A stretch of DNA of 34,479 nt from positions 1 to 34,479 of the forward strand of contig NVWB01000176.1 in assembly GCA_002733575.1 (NCBI GenBank), in the 5' to 3' direction. Below the pieces are notes generated by a model. It did no database searches. It was given only the letters and a program-made list of their open reading frames with translations, and was not told the DNA's origin. This document shows positions 18,801 through 26,408 of this stretch, piece by piece. The position numbers were made by a program, and so were the translations under genes. Numbering within the stretch: the first letter of the stretch is position 1; each line of letters starts with the position of its first letter. Source of the stretch: Blastopirellula sp. (lineage in GTDB: Bacteria > Planctomycetota > Planctomycetia > Pirellulales > Pirellulaceae).

Positions 18801-21337
18801 ATGGAGATGCTTTCGCGGGTATCAATGGTTACTTGATTCGAGTCTCGGCGGATAAAATCAGCAGTCCTCGCTACTTCAGAAGAGTGATGAATGACTCTGC
18901 AATTTCACCCGATGACAAAAAAGTTATTGCTCTCGGTCAAGATCTTGATACGGGTCGTGCGGATGTTCTTTCTTCCTTGACCTGGGAGGAAGAAGGAACG
19001 GTTCGGTTAAATCTACCTAACGTCGAAATTACTGCGGGACGATACCTTGACAATCAATATGTTGCTCTGGGCACTAAGCATGGTCAGTTTCTATTGTGGG
19101 ATTCAAGCACCAAGAGTGATCCAATCCTGGCAAGACAATATGATTCCGAAGTAACTCAAATACAGTACGATCAGAATTCAAACATGCTCGCTGCCGTTAC
19201 CGGAAGTTCTATTGAACTTTGGAAATGGGATGCTGAACTGAAAACGCTCTCTCCCTATAAGACTTTAAGAGGTCATCTCGATTTAGTGACCTGTTGCGTT
19301 TTTGCTGATGGCGGTAAGACACTTATTTCAGGAAGTATCGATAAAACAGTGCGAAGTTGGGATCACGCCCAATATCGAGACCAACTTGATTTCCCTCAGG
19401 AACATAATGTATTACACGCTTCGTTTTCCTCGGATGGCTCTTTAATTGCAACCGGAGATTTCAGCGGAGCCTGTCGGATTTGGGATCGAAGTAAACCCAA
19501 TTCGCTCCCTCAAATCTTTCAAGAAGGGGACTGGCTATTAGAAGAAACTAAAGCACACTTTAATGCTGTTTATTCTTCCGACGGAAAATATGTTTGTACT
19601 CAGATTAGTGGAGTTGGCGTTTTCGTTTGGGATGTTCAATCAAAACGACTGCTAAAACAAATTCCAATCGATAGCGGCTCTGTCTCTGTTACTGCCTTGT
19701 CCAACTCCTCTCTCTTTGGAGTTCTAGATTCAACAGCAGGCGATCTACTCTTCGTAAATCCTGTATCGGAAGAAATAGAAAGAATCTCTCTCTCTGGGAA
19801 CGGGCTTGAAGTATTGTCTTCCGTCAATAATTTCGCTGTTTCTCCCAGTAGAGAAAATGTGGCCATTACTCGTTATGCACGTATCGAAGTCTATCAGATT
19901 TCAGAGGATCGGACTGCAACGAAGCGGTGGGAGCAAGAAATACCGAATGAAAAGGGTGTTGAATTTATTGATGACAATCACCTAATTCTTAGTCACTCAG
20001 CAGGCATCATGGTTGTTGATCTGGTCCAGGAAATACCTGAAGCCAAACTATCCAGCGAAGGTGAAAAACCGATGGACTTTGAAATTTTCCCCGATCGTAA
20101 TAGCATTGCAATGATTGTAGGAGAATCAAAGAGTGTGATTAAAATTTGGAATCCTAAATTGGATGAAACTAAAACCACGCGTCTAGATACGGCAATCCAA
20201 CGATTAAGTATTCGTTCAGATGGTAAATCTCTTGTCCTGAGTAGTAAAACTCAGGTCTATCTTTGGGATCTACAGCAACCTAAACCCGAGTTACAAATAA
20301 ATACATTAGGTAAGGGTAGGCAAATCACAGGAGTCGAATGTTCACCAACAAACAATAACGAAATTATGGTCTTCTACACAAACAAGGATGTCGAAAAATG
20401 GGACTTAGATAAAAAAACAATCTTGGCTCGTTTAAATTCCTCCCGTAGTGTAGTGTTCACTGATTTAATTGAGAACGATACGAAGTTAGTCTCGGTACAT
20501 GCAGATGGAGTACTTCGGATTTGGGATGTAGCAAATGGCCAAAAAATTGCACAAACCAATATCGGAAATAAATCAATTCGTGGCGTGAGCATCAATCAAA
20601 ACCTAATTGCCTTGGCCGCCAATGATAGTTCTAACAAACAAGGTTCTGTTATTGTTATCAATCTCGATACCTTACAGCAGGAAACCATGATTGCCCCGCT
20701 CAGTAGCCCCGCAAATTCGGTCGCTTGGCATACACATGAAAGCGTGAACTATTTAATTGTTGCATCCGCTAGAGACACAATTGCCGCAACCGCTAGTAGC
20801 ACACTTCAATGGTTTAATGCTGAGACTGGCAAAGCAGTCGGAGAACCGTTTGCTGAAGCATTGATAGATGGAGAGAGAGAAGATAAACATAACGGTAGTT
20901 TCCAGAGTGTTGTTGTTTCTGCGAATGGAAAATATCTGGCGGCAACCAGTAGTGATAAGAAAGTGCGCATTTGGGTCGACTTTGACCCGAACGATATGAG
21001 CAAGGCCAGGTCAACTTCCAAAGATGGACACTCTACCACTGTGACGGCAGCCGCTTTTTCAAAATCAGGAGATCGATTAGTCACCGGAAGTGAAGATCGT
21101 AGCCTGATTGTGTGGTTGTTAGACGACCAAAAACAGAATCAAGAAGAAGCGGCACCCGGTGCTGAAACTAAACCTAAAGAAGACTTGTTGGTACAGGAAG
21201 TTCTTCCCCTACATGGACATCGAAAACGTATAAATTCAATCGTCTTTTCACCCGACCAACAGGAATTACTGACTTCGGGGAGTGACAATCAATCGATTGT
21301 CTGGCTTTCATCCCAGAAGATTGATAAGCAAAAATAG
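15842..21337 (+). CDS. Membrane Ser/Thr protein kinase with zinc ribbon, phospho-Thr motif array and WD40 region
   Basis: An 1831-residue Hanks-type kinase. Residues 1-24 form a zinc ribbon (Cys4, 7, 21, 24). Residues 40-262 are acidic and disordered and carry twelve T-[VILM]-x-[LIM] motifs (T43, 68, 88, 105, 135, 153, 182, 198, 213, 230, 245, 258). The kinase domain spans ~332-600: glycine loop GEGGMGTV (339-346), ATP lysine K361, catalytic HRD (451-453), DWG at 471-473 instead of DFG, and GTPAYMAPE; all catalytic residues are present. One membrane helix lies at ~696-716, followed by a coiled coil to ~830. The rest is a WD40 region (motifs such as GACRIWD, GVLRIWD, KKVRIWV), long enough for two propellers and probably on the far side of the membrane. 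The start has ggagag 8 bases upstream. The next gene encodes an FHA protein, its likely partner. Kinase identity is certain; a role in T6SS control is inference. Confidence 0.93.
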   Translation: MFKCPECAAKLPEFQKSKGSCPYCDAQWDSDQSSEETSDPTQTLNIDQMEVPPEEETAAGKAFDAGKTINLEQFSSESEDDDSNIGGTVQMPQDLESSNQDNDQTVELDSGSPAAIPEVPDPMVPDPAMASPDQTVIMPDDVEENPPPVIDQTVVMPDGDDASFEIQSSPASDDNSADVNQTVDLPSDKGDSPNIQQTMDLSAEDNSGTEIDRTIELPQGQAADADAGQTLDLGEAAGAASPGQTVDLPSDGSDIDRTMELEDQGDGSHVAFGSQPLSPSGVKKYWADADDGSATPMTSLKTATVSKGRDLGVEIPERMIVDKEDSSKASDYRIIDILGEGGMGTVYAADQLSVRRRVAIKTLKRGKGEKADDRTKFLTEAILTGFLDHPNIVPIHELGQTGDGSLFYSMKLVSGTPWNEIIRKKTEAENLDYLMRTADAMAFAHSRNVIHRDLKPENIMLGEYGEVLVMDWGLAVDLSRNEHFNMGGTPAYMAPEMAKGPLERIGKTSDIYLLGAVLYEIVTGYPPHAAKTVTACLIAAAQNTIVRSDSKNKLKQIALKAMSTSPKLRYNSVASFQEAIREYQSHAQSLVLSVRAASDLDQAKTEKSYELFSRAIFAFRDATDLWAGNDQARKGLKEARLAYAQCAFEKEDFDLGIQNLDPGDPDERPLFDQLTHSSKESKQRTKRLRTARLTAVGLILVSLLGALGGIVVVNGYRNQAVELSNDLVGKNETLENQKNQIEEDSKKIVEQNSTLQEQYVKITTANATITKNIKDIQTASDKISKQNTELEQKQDELSESLVATTEAKNIAVAAEIEANTQRKLAEFNGVFSSVGLAQSKIEANDIGRALDLLNVNVPAEFRGWEWKHLYHRCHADASQIEADSAITAVDVSDDGTMLIYGTSSGTVHLVNRNGESIGKPLIMGECSIRAVQFSPDGTKAVIGSNHGTDFLAQWDLKSPDAVRIDLSKVLIGSTGPFQANFVQFAANGDAFAGINGYLIRVSADKISSPRYFRRVMNDSAISPDDKKVIALGQDLDTGRADVLSSLTWEEEGTVRLNLPNVEITAGRYLDNQYVALGTKHGQFLLWDSSTKSDPILARQYDSEVTQIQYDQNSNMLAAVTGSSIELWKWDAELKTLSPYKTLRGHLDLVTCCVFADGGKTLISGSIDKTVRSWDHAQYRDQLDFPQEHNVLHASFSSDGSLIATGDFSGACRIWDRSKPNSLPQIFQEGDWLLEETKAHFNAVYSSDGKYVCTQISGVGVFVWDVQSKRLLKQIPIDSGSVSVTALSNSSLFGVLDSTAGDLLFVNPVSEEIERISLSGNGLEVLSSVNNFAVSPSRENVAITRYARIEVYQISEDRTATKRWEQEIPNEKGVEFIDDNHLILSHSAGIMVVDLVQEIPEAKLSSEGEKPMDFEIFPDRNSIAMIVGESKSVIKIWNPKLDETKTTRLDTAIQRLSIRSDGKSLVLSSKTQVYLWDLQQPKPELQINTLGKGRQITGVECSPTNNNEIMVFYTNKDVEKWDLDKKTILARLNSSRSVVFTDLIENDTKLVSVHADGVLRIWDVANGQKIAQTNIGNKSIRGVSINQNLIALAANDSSNKQGSVIVINLDTLQQETMIAPLSSPANSVAWHTHESVNYLIVASARDTIAATASSTLQWFNAETGKAVGEPFAEALIDGEREDKHNGSFQSVVVSANGKYLAATSSDKKVRIWVDFDPNDMSKARSTSKDGHSTTVTAAAFSKSGDRLVTGSEDRSLIVWLLDDQKQNQEEAAPGAETKPKEDLLVQEVLPLHGHRKRINSIVFSPDQQELLTSGSDNQSIVWLSSQKIDKQK
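15959..16630 (+). repeat. Array of twelve Thr-x-x-hydrophobic motifs in the kinase N-terminus
   Basis: This codes for residues 40-262 of the kinase. Eight of the twelve motifs have Gln or Arg directly before the Thr with an acidic or amide residue before that, and many are followed by Pro-Asp or Pro-Ser. The +3 residue is always Leu, Ile or Met. FHA domains read phospho-Thr mainly through the +3 residue, so the array looks like a multivalent docking tail phosphorylated by the kinase itself. Confidence 0.7.
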
Positions 21338-21577
21338 ATGTTAAAACATACAACGAGAGACGCTTTGGCAGCTTTCGAATGCGAGTGCCCCCCCGACGGG
21401 ACTGCATGCTGGCAAAATTGAAGAATCTCAGGTGGTAGTTACCGTACTCTTTCATGTTTTTACAATTTTATACGCAACCAGGATAGAATTAATGGAGATA
21501 ATACAAGAACCTGTGGCATTAAGTACGATACTTTGAATTAGGGATATTCAAGGTTTGCTTCTCTATTACTCAAACTT
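21338..21577. other. Spacer between the kinase and FHA genes
   Basis: A 240-base spacer without a recognisable gene, clear terminator or Shine-Dalgarno sequence. It is long enough for a separate promoter, so the two genes may be one operon or two neighbouring units on the same strand. Confidence 0.4.
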
Positions 21578-22801
21578 GTGAGTCTGATTTTGCGTTGCTC
21601 GCTAGAAATATACTCTGGAAACCTGTCTGGCCGAAAAATTTGGGTCAGTGAAGGTCAGATAATGCAGATCGGTCGGACTAAACGATCAGATTTTGCAATT
21701 ACCGAAGATCCTCATCTATCGAGTGTGCATTTCTCGGTTGAATGTGTTGCGGGGAAAGTGGTGATTCGAGACCTGGATAGCCGCAATGGGACATTTGTCA
21801 ACGGAGTTCGCATCCAAGGTGCTACCCTGAAGCATGGCGATAGTATCTCGGTGGGAAAAACTCACTTTCAAGTAACAATTCTTGATGCCTCGAATGCAGA
21901 TTCCATCGATAAATTTCCACCCACTCGTACCATCGACACCGGTAGCCGGTTACCAAGCGAACCTCAGATCTCGGCCGCAAATTACTCTCAATCAGGTTTT
22001 GGTTCTTACTCTAGCCCACAAGATGATGATTTGGGGCGAACAGGTGCCAATGATCTTGATCCAGAGATCACCGAAATGCTTCCGCCAGCGAATAGATTGC
22101 CTGCATCGAATCCTAGTTCAGCGTCTGCGGCTGAAGAAGGGATGTATCCTCGTTTAAGTAGCATGTCATTTAAGGATATACGAAAAAAAGCCGGATTAGG
22201 AAGTGACGATTTTAAACGGCATGATACTCCATCTGAACATTCGCTTAACCTCGATCCACCATTATATTACGAGTCGCGGGTGACCTCCTCAGGTCTCACC
22301 TATTTTTGTCCTGGCGATCAAGAGATTTCACCAACCGAGGTGATTCCGCTGCTTGAGCGAGGACGCAATCTTTACGCAATGATTAACTACACTCAAATGC
22401 CTGCTGCTCAGCAGAAATCTTTCTATCGAGATTGCCTTGCTCGCGGTGCGATGCCGATTTCAGAATCGCAAATTATCATCTCTCGCCAAGACCAGTTGCC
22501 GTTTGACGAGATCGTACGCAATGCTTGGGGAAGAGATGCAGTGGTGCTAATCACTTCGCGTAAATCAAAAATTGAGTTTGTGTCGCAAGCCTTCCAAATA
22601 GCAGGGAAGATCTGCTTTCCCAGTATACTTCTAGAACACCTGGAAACTGCCGATTTACCGGAGTTAAAATCACTACTCGGGAATTTCTCAACCCTCATGG
22701 TCGAACGCGACCACGGTGCCTCTTGGTCAGTCTTCAAAAACGACAATGAAATCCGCACCTGGAAAACATTAGGCATGCCCTGCCCACCAGTTTGTGCTTA
22801 A
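21578..22801 (+). CDS. FHA-domain protein with unassigned C-terminal alpha/beta domain
   Basis: A 407-residue protein starting with GTG, chosen because the first FHA strand (LRCSLEIYSGNLSGRKIWV) begins at once; a later start would destroy the domain. The FHA domain covers ~5-105 and shows the phospho-Thr-binding pattern: IGRTKRSDF, LSSVHF in place of the common SRxH, and DSRNGTFVNG. Residues ~110-225 are a Pro/Ser/Asp-rich linker. The C-terminal ~170 residues (from about YYESRVTSSGLTYFCPGDQE) form a predicted alpha/beta domain. Its layout, LYAMINYTQMP first and WGRDAVVLITS midway, loosely recalls the DUF4123 adaptor fold, but the similarity is weak. No signal peptide or membrane segment is seen. 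It lies next to a kinase with twelve Thr-x-x-hydrophobic motifs and converges on a T6SS operon, so it may be a Fha-like regulator of secretion. Confidence 0.85.
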   Translation: MSLILRCSLEIYSGNLSGRKIWVSEGQIMQIGRTKRSDFAITEDPHLSSVHFSVECVAGKVVIRDLDSRNGTFVNGVRIQGATLKHGDSISVGKTHFQVTILDASNADSIDKFPPTRTIDTGSRLPSEPQISAANYSQSGFGSYSSPQDDDLGRTGANDLDPEITEMLPPANRLPASNPSSASAAEEGMYPRLSSMSFKDIRKKAGLGSDDFKRHDTPSEHSLNLDPPLYYESRVTSSGLTYFCPGDQEISPTEVIPLLERGRNLYAMINYTQMPAAQQKSFYRDCLARGAMPISESQIIISRQDQLPFDEIVRNAWGRDAVVLITSRKSKIEFVSQAFQIAGKICFPSILLEHLETADLPELKSLLGNFSTLMVERDHGASWSVFKNDNEIRTWKTLGMPCPPVCA

Positions 22802-22833
22802 GTGGGAAGAACGGTATTGTTTCAGTTCAGATT

Positions 22834-22855
22834 CATTGTTGCATAGCAAGCAATG
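22834..22855. terminator. Hairpin in the convergent region between the FHA gene and the immunity candidate
   Basis: cattgttgc (22834-22842) pairs with gcaagcaatg (22846-22855), leaving one bulged base and a 3-base loop. It lies between converging stop codons, where a bidirectional terminator is expected. No clear T run follows on either strand, so the assignment is tentative. Confidence 0.35.
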
Positions 22856-22878
22856 AGTGATCAGGCCGCTCATATATT

Positions 22879-23382
22879 TCACTCCGGTTTTTCAGGCAAA
22901 TATGCAAACTCAAGTCTCGTTGACACATGCTCCCCAATAAATGCCTCGACCCAGTAGCTGCTTTGTTCACTTGGTAGTTTCGCGAAGTCGACTAGATTGA
23001 TATTAAAGTACCCACCGTGGAGGATATTTTCACTTGTGCCAGGTGCTACAGTACTACCATCGCCACGAACTTCTACGATTTCTTCTCCACCCTCTTCACC
23101 CGGAACAAAAGGAGGAATGAGTCGATGGATATCGTTATCTAGAATTTTAAGAATTCCTCCCCCTCGATCTCGTCGAACTAGAACAAGAGTCAGCCAACTA
23201 GCAGGGTAGCCATTCGATGATCGATACAAATTGTCATCAATCATAAATGCCCCACGAAGAACAATTTGATCTTGAGGGTACCTGTACATTGCTTTCTCTA
23301 AGTAAATTTCAATGCCTGGTTCTTTAACCTCTGGGCTATTATTGTTACTAATTGCATTTGGATATTTTTCTACTGGAGACAT
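22879..23382 (-). CDS. Candidate T6SS immunity protein
   Basis: A 167-residue protein of unrecognised family. It looks beta-rich, with alternating strands such as ASWLTLVLVRRD, GGYFNINLVDFA and SSYWVEAFIGEH, and it has no cysteine, signal peptide or membrane segment. The start is secured by AAAGGAG (23388-23394 on the plus strand as ctccttt), 5 bases before the ATG and the strongest Shine-Dalgarno sequence I saw in the window. It is the last gene of the vgrG operon and begins 21 bases after the stop of the putative zinc-peptidase effector. Small unknown genes in this place commonly encode the cognate immunity protein. It could instead be a second effector part or an accessory chaperone. A cytoplasmic inhibitor would fit an effector that acts inside the target cell, or self-protection before secretion. 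Confidence 0.6.
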   Translation of the reverse strand: MSPVEKYPNAISNNNSPEVKEPGIEIYLEKAMYRYPQDQIVLRGAFMIDDNLYRSSNGYPASWLTLVLVRRDRGGGILKILDNDIHRLIPPFVPGEEGGEEIVEVRGDGSTVAPGTSENILHGGYFNINLVDFAKLPSEQSSYWVEAFIGEHVSTRLEFAYLPEKPE

Positions 23383-23387
23383 TCGAA

Positions 23388-23394
23388 CTCCTTT
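23388..23394 (-). promoter_or_regulatory. Very strong ribosome-binding site of the immunity candidate
   Basis: AAAGGAG on the minus strand lies 5 bases from the ATG at 23382. Most genes in the window have weak or absent Shine-Dalgarno sequences, so this site suggests a need for high translation, as expected for an immunity protein. Confidence 0.7.
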
Positions 23395-23403
23395 AAATGA
23401 GTC

Positions 23404-25275
23404 TTAGCTATATTTTGGAATCTTGAAGCTATCGGTTAATTCTGTTCCTTGGATGAATGTAGAACAATTTACATCGTCAGAGTTGTGATACACAATAGGT
23501 CGGTCACCTGAATACGTGACAGCAGGGCTCACCGACCCATCTGGATTTGTAAATGCTTTAGATTTTACACTACCATTCATATATCCGCTAAACCACAGCA
23601 CACACTTTTCCTCACTACAATGGCTTGGGTTTGGGTTGTGAACTCCAGAAGCTGGGTCTTCCCAAGGCAACCCTTTTACTAATCCCATATTATGAGAGAC
23701 TTCATGAAGGGTTGTTCCCTTAATCATTTTTTGGAACTTCGTTTTGTAAGATTCCTTCATTGCTCCCACGCAAATAGTACAAAAACATCTGCTAGCGATT
23801 CCATTTATCCCTCTCCATTTAAAGAGTTCAATTGTCACTTTAATGGGGAACCGTGATGCTGAAATCACTGGGGTAGATTTTAGCCTTACTTTTACTTTCG
23901 TTACTTTTAAAGGGCTTAGCCCTGTAACAGTGTTCTCAACCATGGATGAAACATCAACATTGTTTTTATCTTTAGCAGTTACTTTTATCCAGTTATGTAT
24001 CCCAGCAACTGTTTTAGTTGAGCCAGCATTGAAGACATTGTGGTTATTGAAACTAAAGCTCTTGGATTGTGCAGTGAAGTTTAAAGTATAAGGTTTCCAG
24101 TATCGATATTTTGAAGAATCATAGATCAAATTATCAATGGCAATGAATACAACTTTTCGTTTATTATAGGTAGTTTTTGTTTTCCCATTCTTTGTGGCGG
24201 CAACGTAGAGTTCTTTTAACTTGTCCCAGTCCACTTTATAGGGTAAAGAAGACGTTTCGCCAGAATCCGTTAGTTTTATATAACATTTCTTTAGTTCATC
24301 TTTGAAATGACTAATCGTGGAGCTTGGTAAACTATAAGACCCTCCCCCCTCCTTTTTCATCTTAACCTGAGAATACCAAAGCTTTTTCCAGACTTCAAAC
24401 TTGCCGGTCTTTGGTGATGGTGCAGACTCTGCTGAGGGTGGAGTAGAAGACTTAGGCTTCTCGGCAGATGCACTTACACAGAACTTATCTCCACCATAGT
24501 GGCCTAACCGAACTATTATTTTTGCTTCCCCCTTCTTGTCTGTAATTGTTGACGCAATGAAGGAACTGTTATAATGAGTTCGAAAACGTTTTCTCCTTTT
24601 TTTACTATTGGGTCTGTGAAAACGAGCACCATGGAAATCGGGGCTTTTCACTCCGGTATCTGGATTGCCAGATTCAGTTCCTTTGTAATCTAGTTTTCGA
24701 TTCTTAGATCCTGGATGAATTTGAAAATAAACTCTTTTTTTCGATAACTTTTTATCGATTTTAGCCGTGATTAGAATATTTCTTCCATGATGTTCTAAAG
24801 TGCCATCAGGCTTGGGATCACAATCAATTTTGCTGATAGATCCATCTTTCCATTTTAGTGAGATTTTGAAATTGACATATTGCTTTCTGTCATCTGTCGG
24901 GGTGACAGAGACTACTTTCCACTCTTTCTTCTCAAGTTTTTTTGCTTCTTTCAGTATTTCGCAAGCTACGCACTTTCCACTAATGGAATCATCGGGAAAA
25001 TTACTCGTGTCACGAAAATCATCGAGAGTGTCTTCAAAATCGTCATTAAAATCCTCTCGTTCATCGCCAGAGGCTTTCTTATATTGATTATTTATTCCCC
25101 ATAGCTTACGAAGTAGATTCTTCTTTTTATTTATCGCCGTGAGTAAGTTTTTTTTCCTCTTCGAATCAGGCAGGTCTTTGATCGCATTCTCCGCCTTAAC
25201 TAATTTTGAGAATTGGTTTTTGGTATAATCTCTGCGTCTACCATACGTTGATTTTTTCTTCTTTTTTTTTGCCAT
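23404..25275 (-). CDS. Putative T6SS effector: zinc metallopeptidase of metzincin type
   Basis: The start is set at 25275 (MAKKKKKK, 623 residues) because ggaaag lies 4 bases upstream; an ATG at 25287 has no such site. Residues 1-100 are highly charged and helical, first very Lys-rich, then acidic. Residues ~120-285 look like an Ig-type beta domain (GRNILITAKI, VYFQIHPGSKN, GEAKIIVRLGHYGGDKF). A Ser/Pro linker leads to a region starting VWKKLWYSQVKM, then the C-terminal peptidase: HEVSHNMG (His524, Glu525, His528) fits HExxHxxG, and HCSEEKC (His552, Cys553, Cys558) recalls the HCx4C element of archaemetzincins, separated by an insertion. There is no signal peptide. Position behind vgrG, PAAR and a DUF4123 adaptor, and before a small unknown gene, points to a secreted toxin. 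Target unknown; A+T-rich by eye, which may reflect transfer. Confidence 0.72.
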   Translation of the reverse strand: MAKKKKKKSTYGRRRDYTKNQFSKLVKAENAIKDLPDSKRKKNLLTAINKKKNLLRKLWGINNQYKKASGDEREDFNDDFEDTLDDFRDTSNFPDDSISGKCVACEILKEAKKLEKKEWKVVSVTPTDDRKQYVNFKISLKWKDGSISKIDCDPKPDGTLEHHGRNILITAKIDKKLSKKRVYFQIHPGSKNRKLDYKGTESGNPDTGVKSPDFHGARFHRPNSKKRRKRFRTHYNSSFIASTITDKKGEAKIIVRLGHYGGDKFCVSASAEKPKSSTPPSAESAPSPKTGKFEVWKKLWYSQVKMKKEGGGSYSLPSSTISHFKDELKKCYIKLTDSGETSSLPYKVDWDKLKELYVAATKNGKTKTTYNKRKVVFIAIDNLIYDSSKYRYWKPYTLNFTAQSKSFSFNNHNVFNAGSTKTVAGIHNWIKVTAKDKNNVDVSSMVENTVTGLSPLKVTKVKVRLKSTPVISASRFPIKVTIELFKWRGINGIASRCFCTICVGAMKESYKTKFQKMIKGTTLHEVSHNMGLVKGLPWEDPASGVHNPNPSHCSEEKCVLWFSGYMNGSVKSKAFTNPDGSVSPAVTYSGDRPIVYHNSDDVNCSTFIQGTELTDSFKIPKYS

Positions 25276-25335
25276 CAATCTTTCCATTCACGGAGATCAT
25301 ACTATAGCTATCACTTCTTCTAATTGTTTTCTATC

Positions 25336-25782
25336 TCAAGAGAGCACTTCATCATCTAAATCATCTAAATCAATCTCATTCGGGTCTTCATCCCAGGCAT
25401 CTACAATCTCAAAAGGGTCTTCACCCGCACCATCTAGTCCGAAGCGATCTGTACAGTCACGAAGATATGCGATTTTTTCTGTTTCATTGAGGCTTCCCGC
25501 TGTAAGAACTTCAATTGCCCAATCTGTTTGTGGATTGGTATCGAAGTCTTGCCCGAGTTCAAGCTGAATCGCCATGAACTCAACCAGATTGGGCTGAAGC
25601 ACGATTTCATAGGAATTTGCTTTTGCCATCGAGAGCCTTACAAAGGTCAATAATTGTTCCTCGGTAAAACAACAAACCTCTTCAGGATAAATATCAGTCA
25701 GGTATTCAATCGCTTGTTGTTCAAATTCCAAGATTGCTCTTCGTGGGAATTCCTCCGCTTGCTCATTGCGTATTTTGAACAT
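25336..25782 (-). CDS. T6SS-associated accessory protein (small acidic, unknown function)
   Basis: A 148-residue protein starting at the ATG at 25782 (MFKIRNEQAEEF), which has GAGAGGA 6 bases upstream; a TTG five codons earlier has no such site. It contains two conserved-looking blocks: FVRLSMAKANSYEI, and NLVEFMAIQLELGQDFDTN followed by DWAIEVL. I recall this pattern (an ordered helical segment, a tyrosine near 'YGI/YEI', then LG-x-x-FD and WA-x-x-xL) from small proteins encoded beside DUF4123 and vgrG genes in other bacteria, where no function is established. The C-terminus is very acidic (EIDLDDLDDE). It lies between the adaptor and effector genes, so a chaperone or loading role is plausible but not shown. 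Confidence 0.65.
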   Translation of the reverse strand: MFKIRNEQAEEFPRRAILEFEQQAIEYLTDIYPEEVCCFTEEQLLTFVRLSMAKANSYEIVLQPNLVEFMAIQLELGQDFDTNPQTDWAIEVLTAGSLNETEKIAYLRDCTDRFGLDGAGEDPFEIVDAWDEDPNEIDLDDLDDEVLS

Positions 25783-25836
25783 GACTTGTCCTCTCAAAAG
25801 CTTAATATCTGGTAGATAATTTTCATGTTCCCTTGC

Positions 25837-26370
25837 TCAGTCAAATTCCCGGCCAGACAAATGAACCGGCGATAACCGGGTAAACGTATCGGACTCTAAG
25901 TCTTCTAGATAGAAAATCGATCGAATTGGGCCATAGAATTCGTCGAGTTCATTGGCGGTGCAGGTTTCGATGTAGGTAGGGATGACTCGGGGGTCATAGT
26001 AGCGGAAGTAAACTTCGCCTTCGTCTGGGAGATCGACCATGAGGAAATGCCGCAGGTGCTTTCGCATTGCTTCAAGATCGGCATTGGCTTCTAATACGAT
26101 TCCCCACGGGGTTCCCTTTAAAATGGTGGTGACCCAATCTAGCAGCTCTTGATCAAACTGGGCCAAATACGGGGCGATATGCCACAATTTTTCTTTGGCA
26201 TCTCCGCGATACAAGCAGACAAAGCGTTCTTTCTCTTGGAGTACTCTGGCTTGAATAAAAGATTCGTCGCAACTATCCAGAATTACATAGTATTTATTGG
26301 GCGAGTTCATTAGCGACTCTTCAAAATCTGCACGATCAATTGGATCGTTTTGCAATAAAGAGTTTGCCAT
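25837..26370 (-). CDS. DUF4123 T6SS adaptor/chaperone
   Basis: A 177-residue protein matching the DUF4123 family by pattern: YYVILDSCDES at residues ~27-37, then LYRGDAKEKLWHIAPYLAQF, then TPWGIVLEANADLEAMRKHL, then FRYYDPRVIPTYI. In characterised systems (Tap-1/Tec) such proteins bind an effector and the VgrG tip and load the former onto the latter, without being secreted. The start has gagg 8 bases upstream. It sits 38 bases after the PAAR gene and upstream of the accessory and effector genes, the standard arrangement for a VgrG-linked effector module. It is therefore the likely loader of the zinc-peptidase effector. No unusual features are seen. Confidence 0.88.
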   Translation of the reverse strand: MANSLLQNDPIDRADFEESLMNSPNKYYVILDSCDESFIQARVLQEKERFVCLYRGDAKEKLWHIAPYLAQFDQELLDWVTTILKGTPWGIVLEANADLEAMRKHLRHFLMVDLPDEGEVYFRYYDPRVIPTYIETCTANELDEFYGPIRSIFYLEDLESDTFTRLSPVHLSGREFD

Positions 26371-26408
26371 GGGATCTGCCTCGGTTCAATAATAAAATGA
26401 AATTTAAC

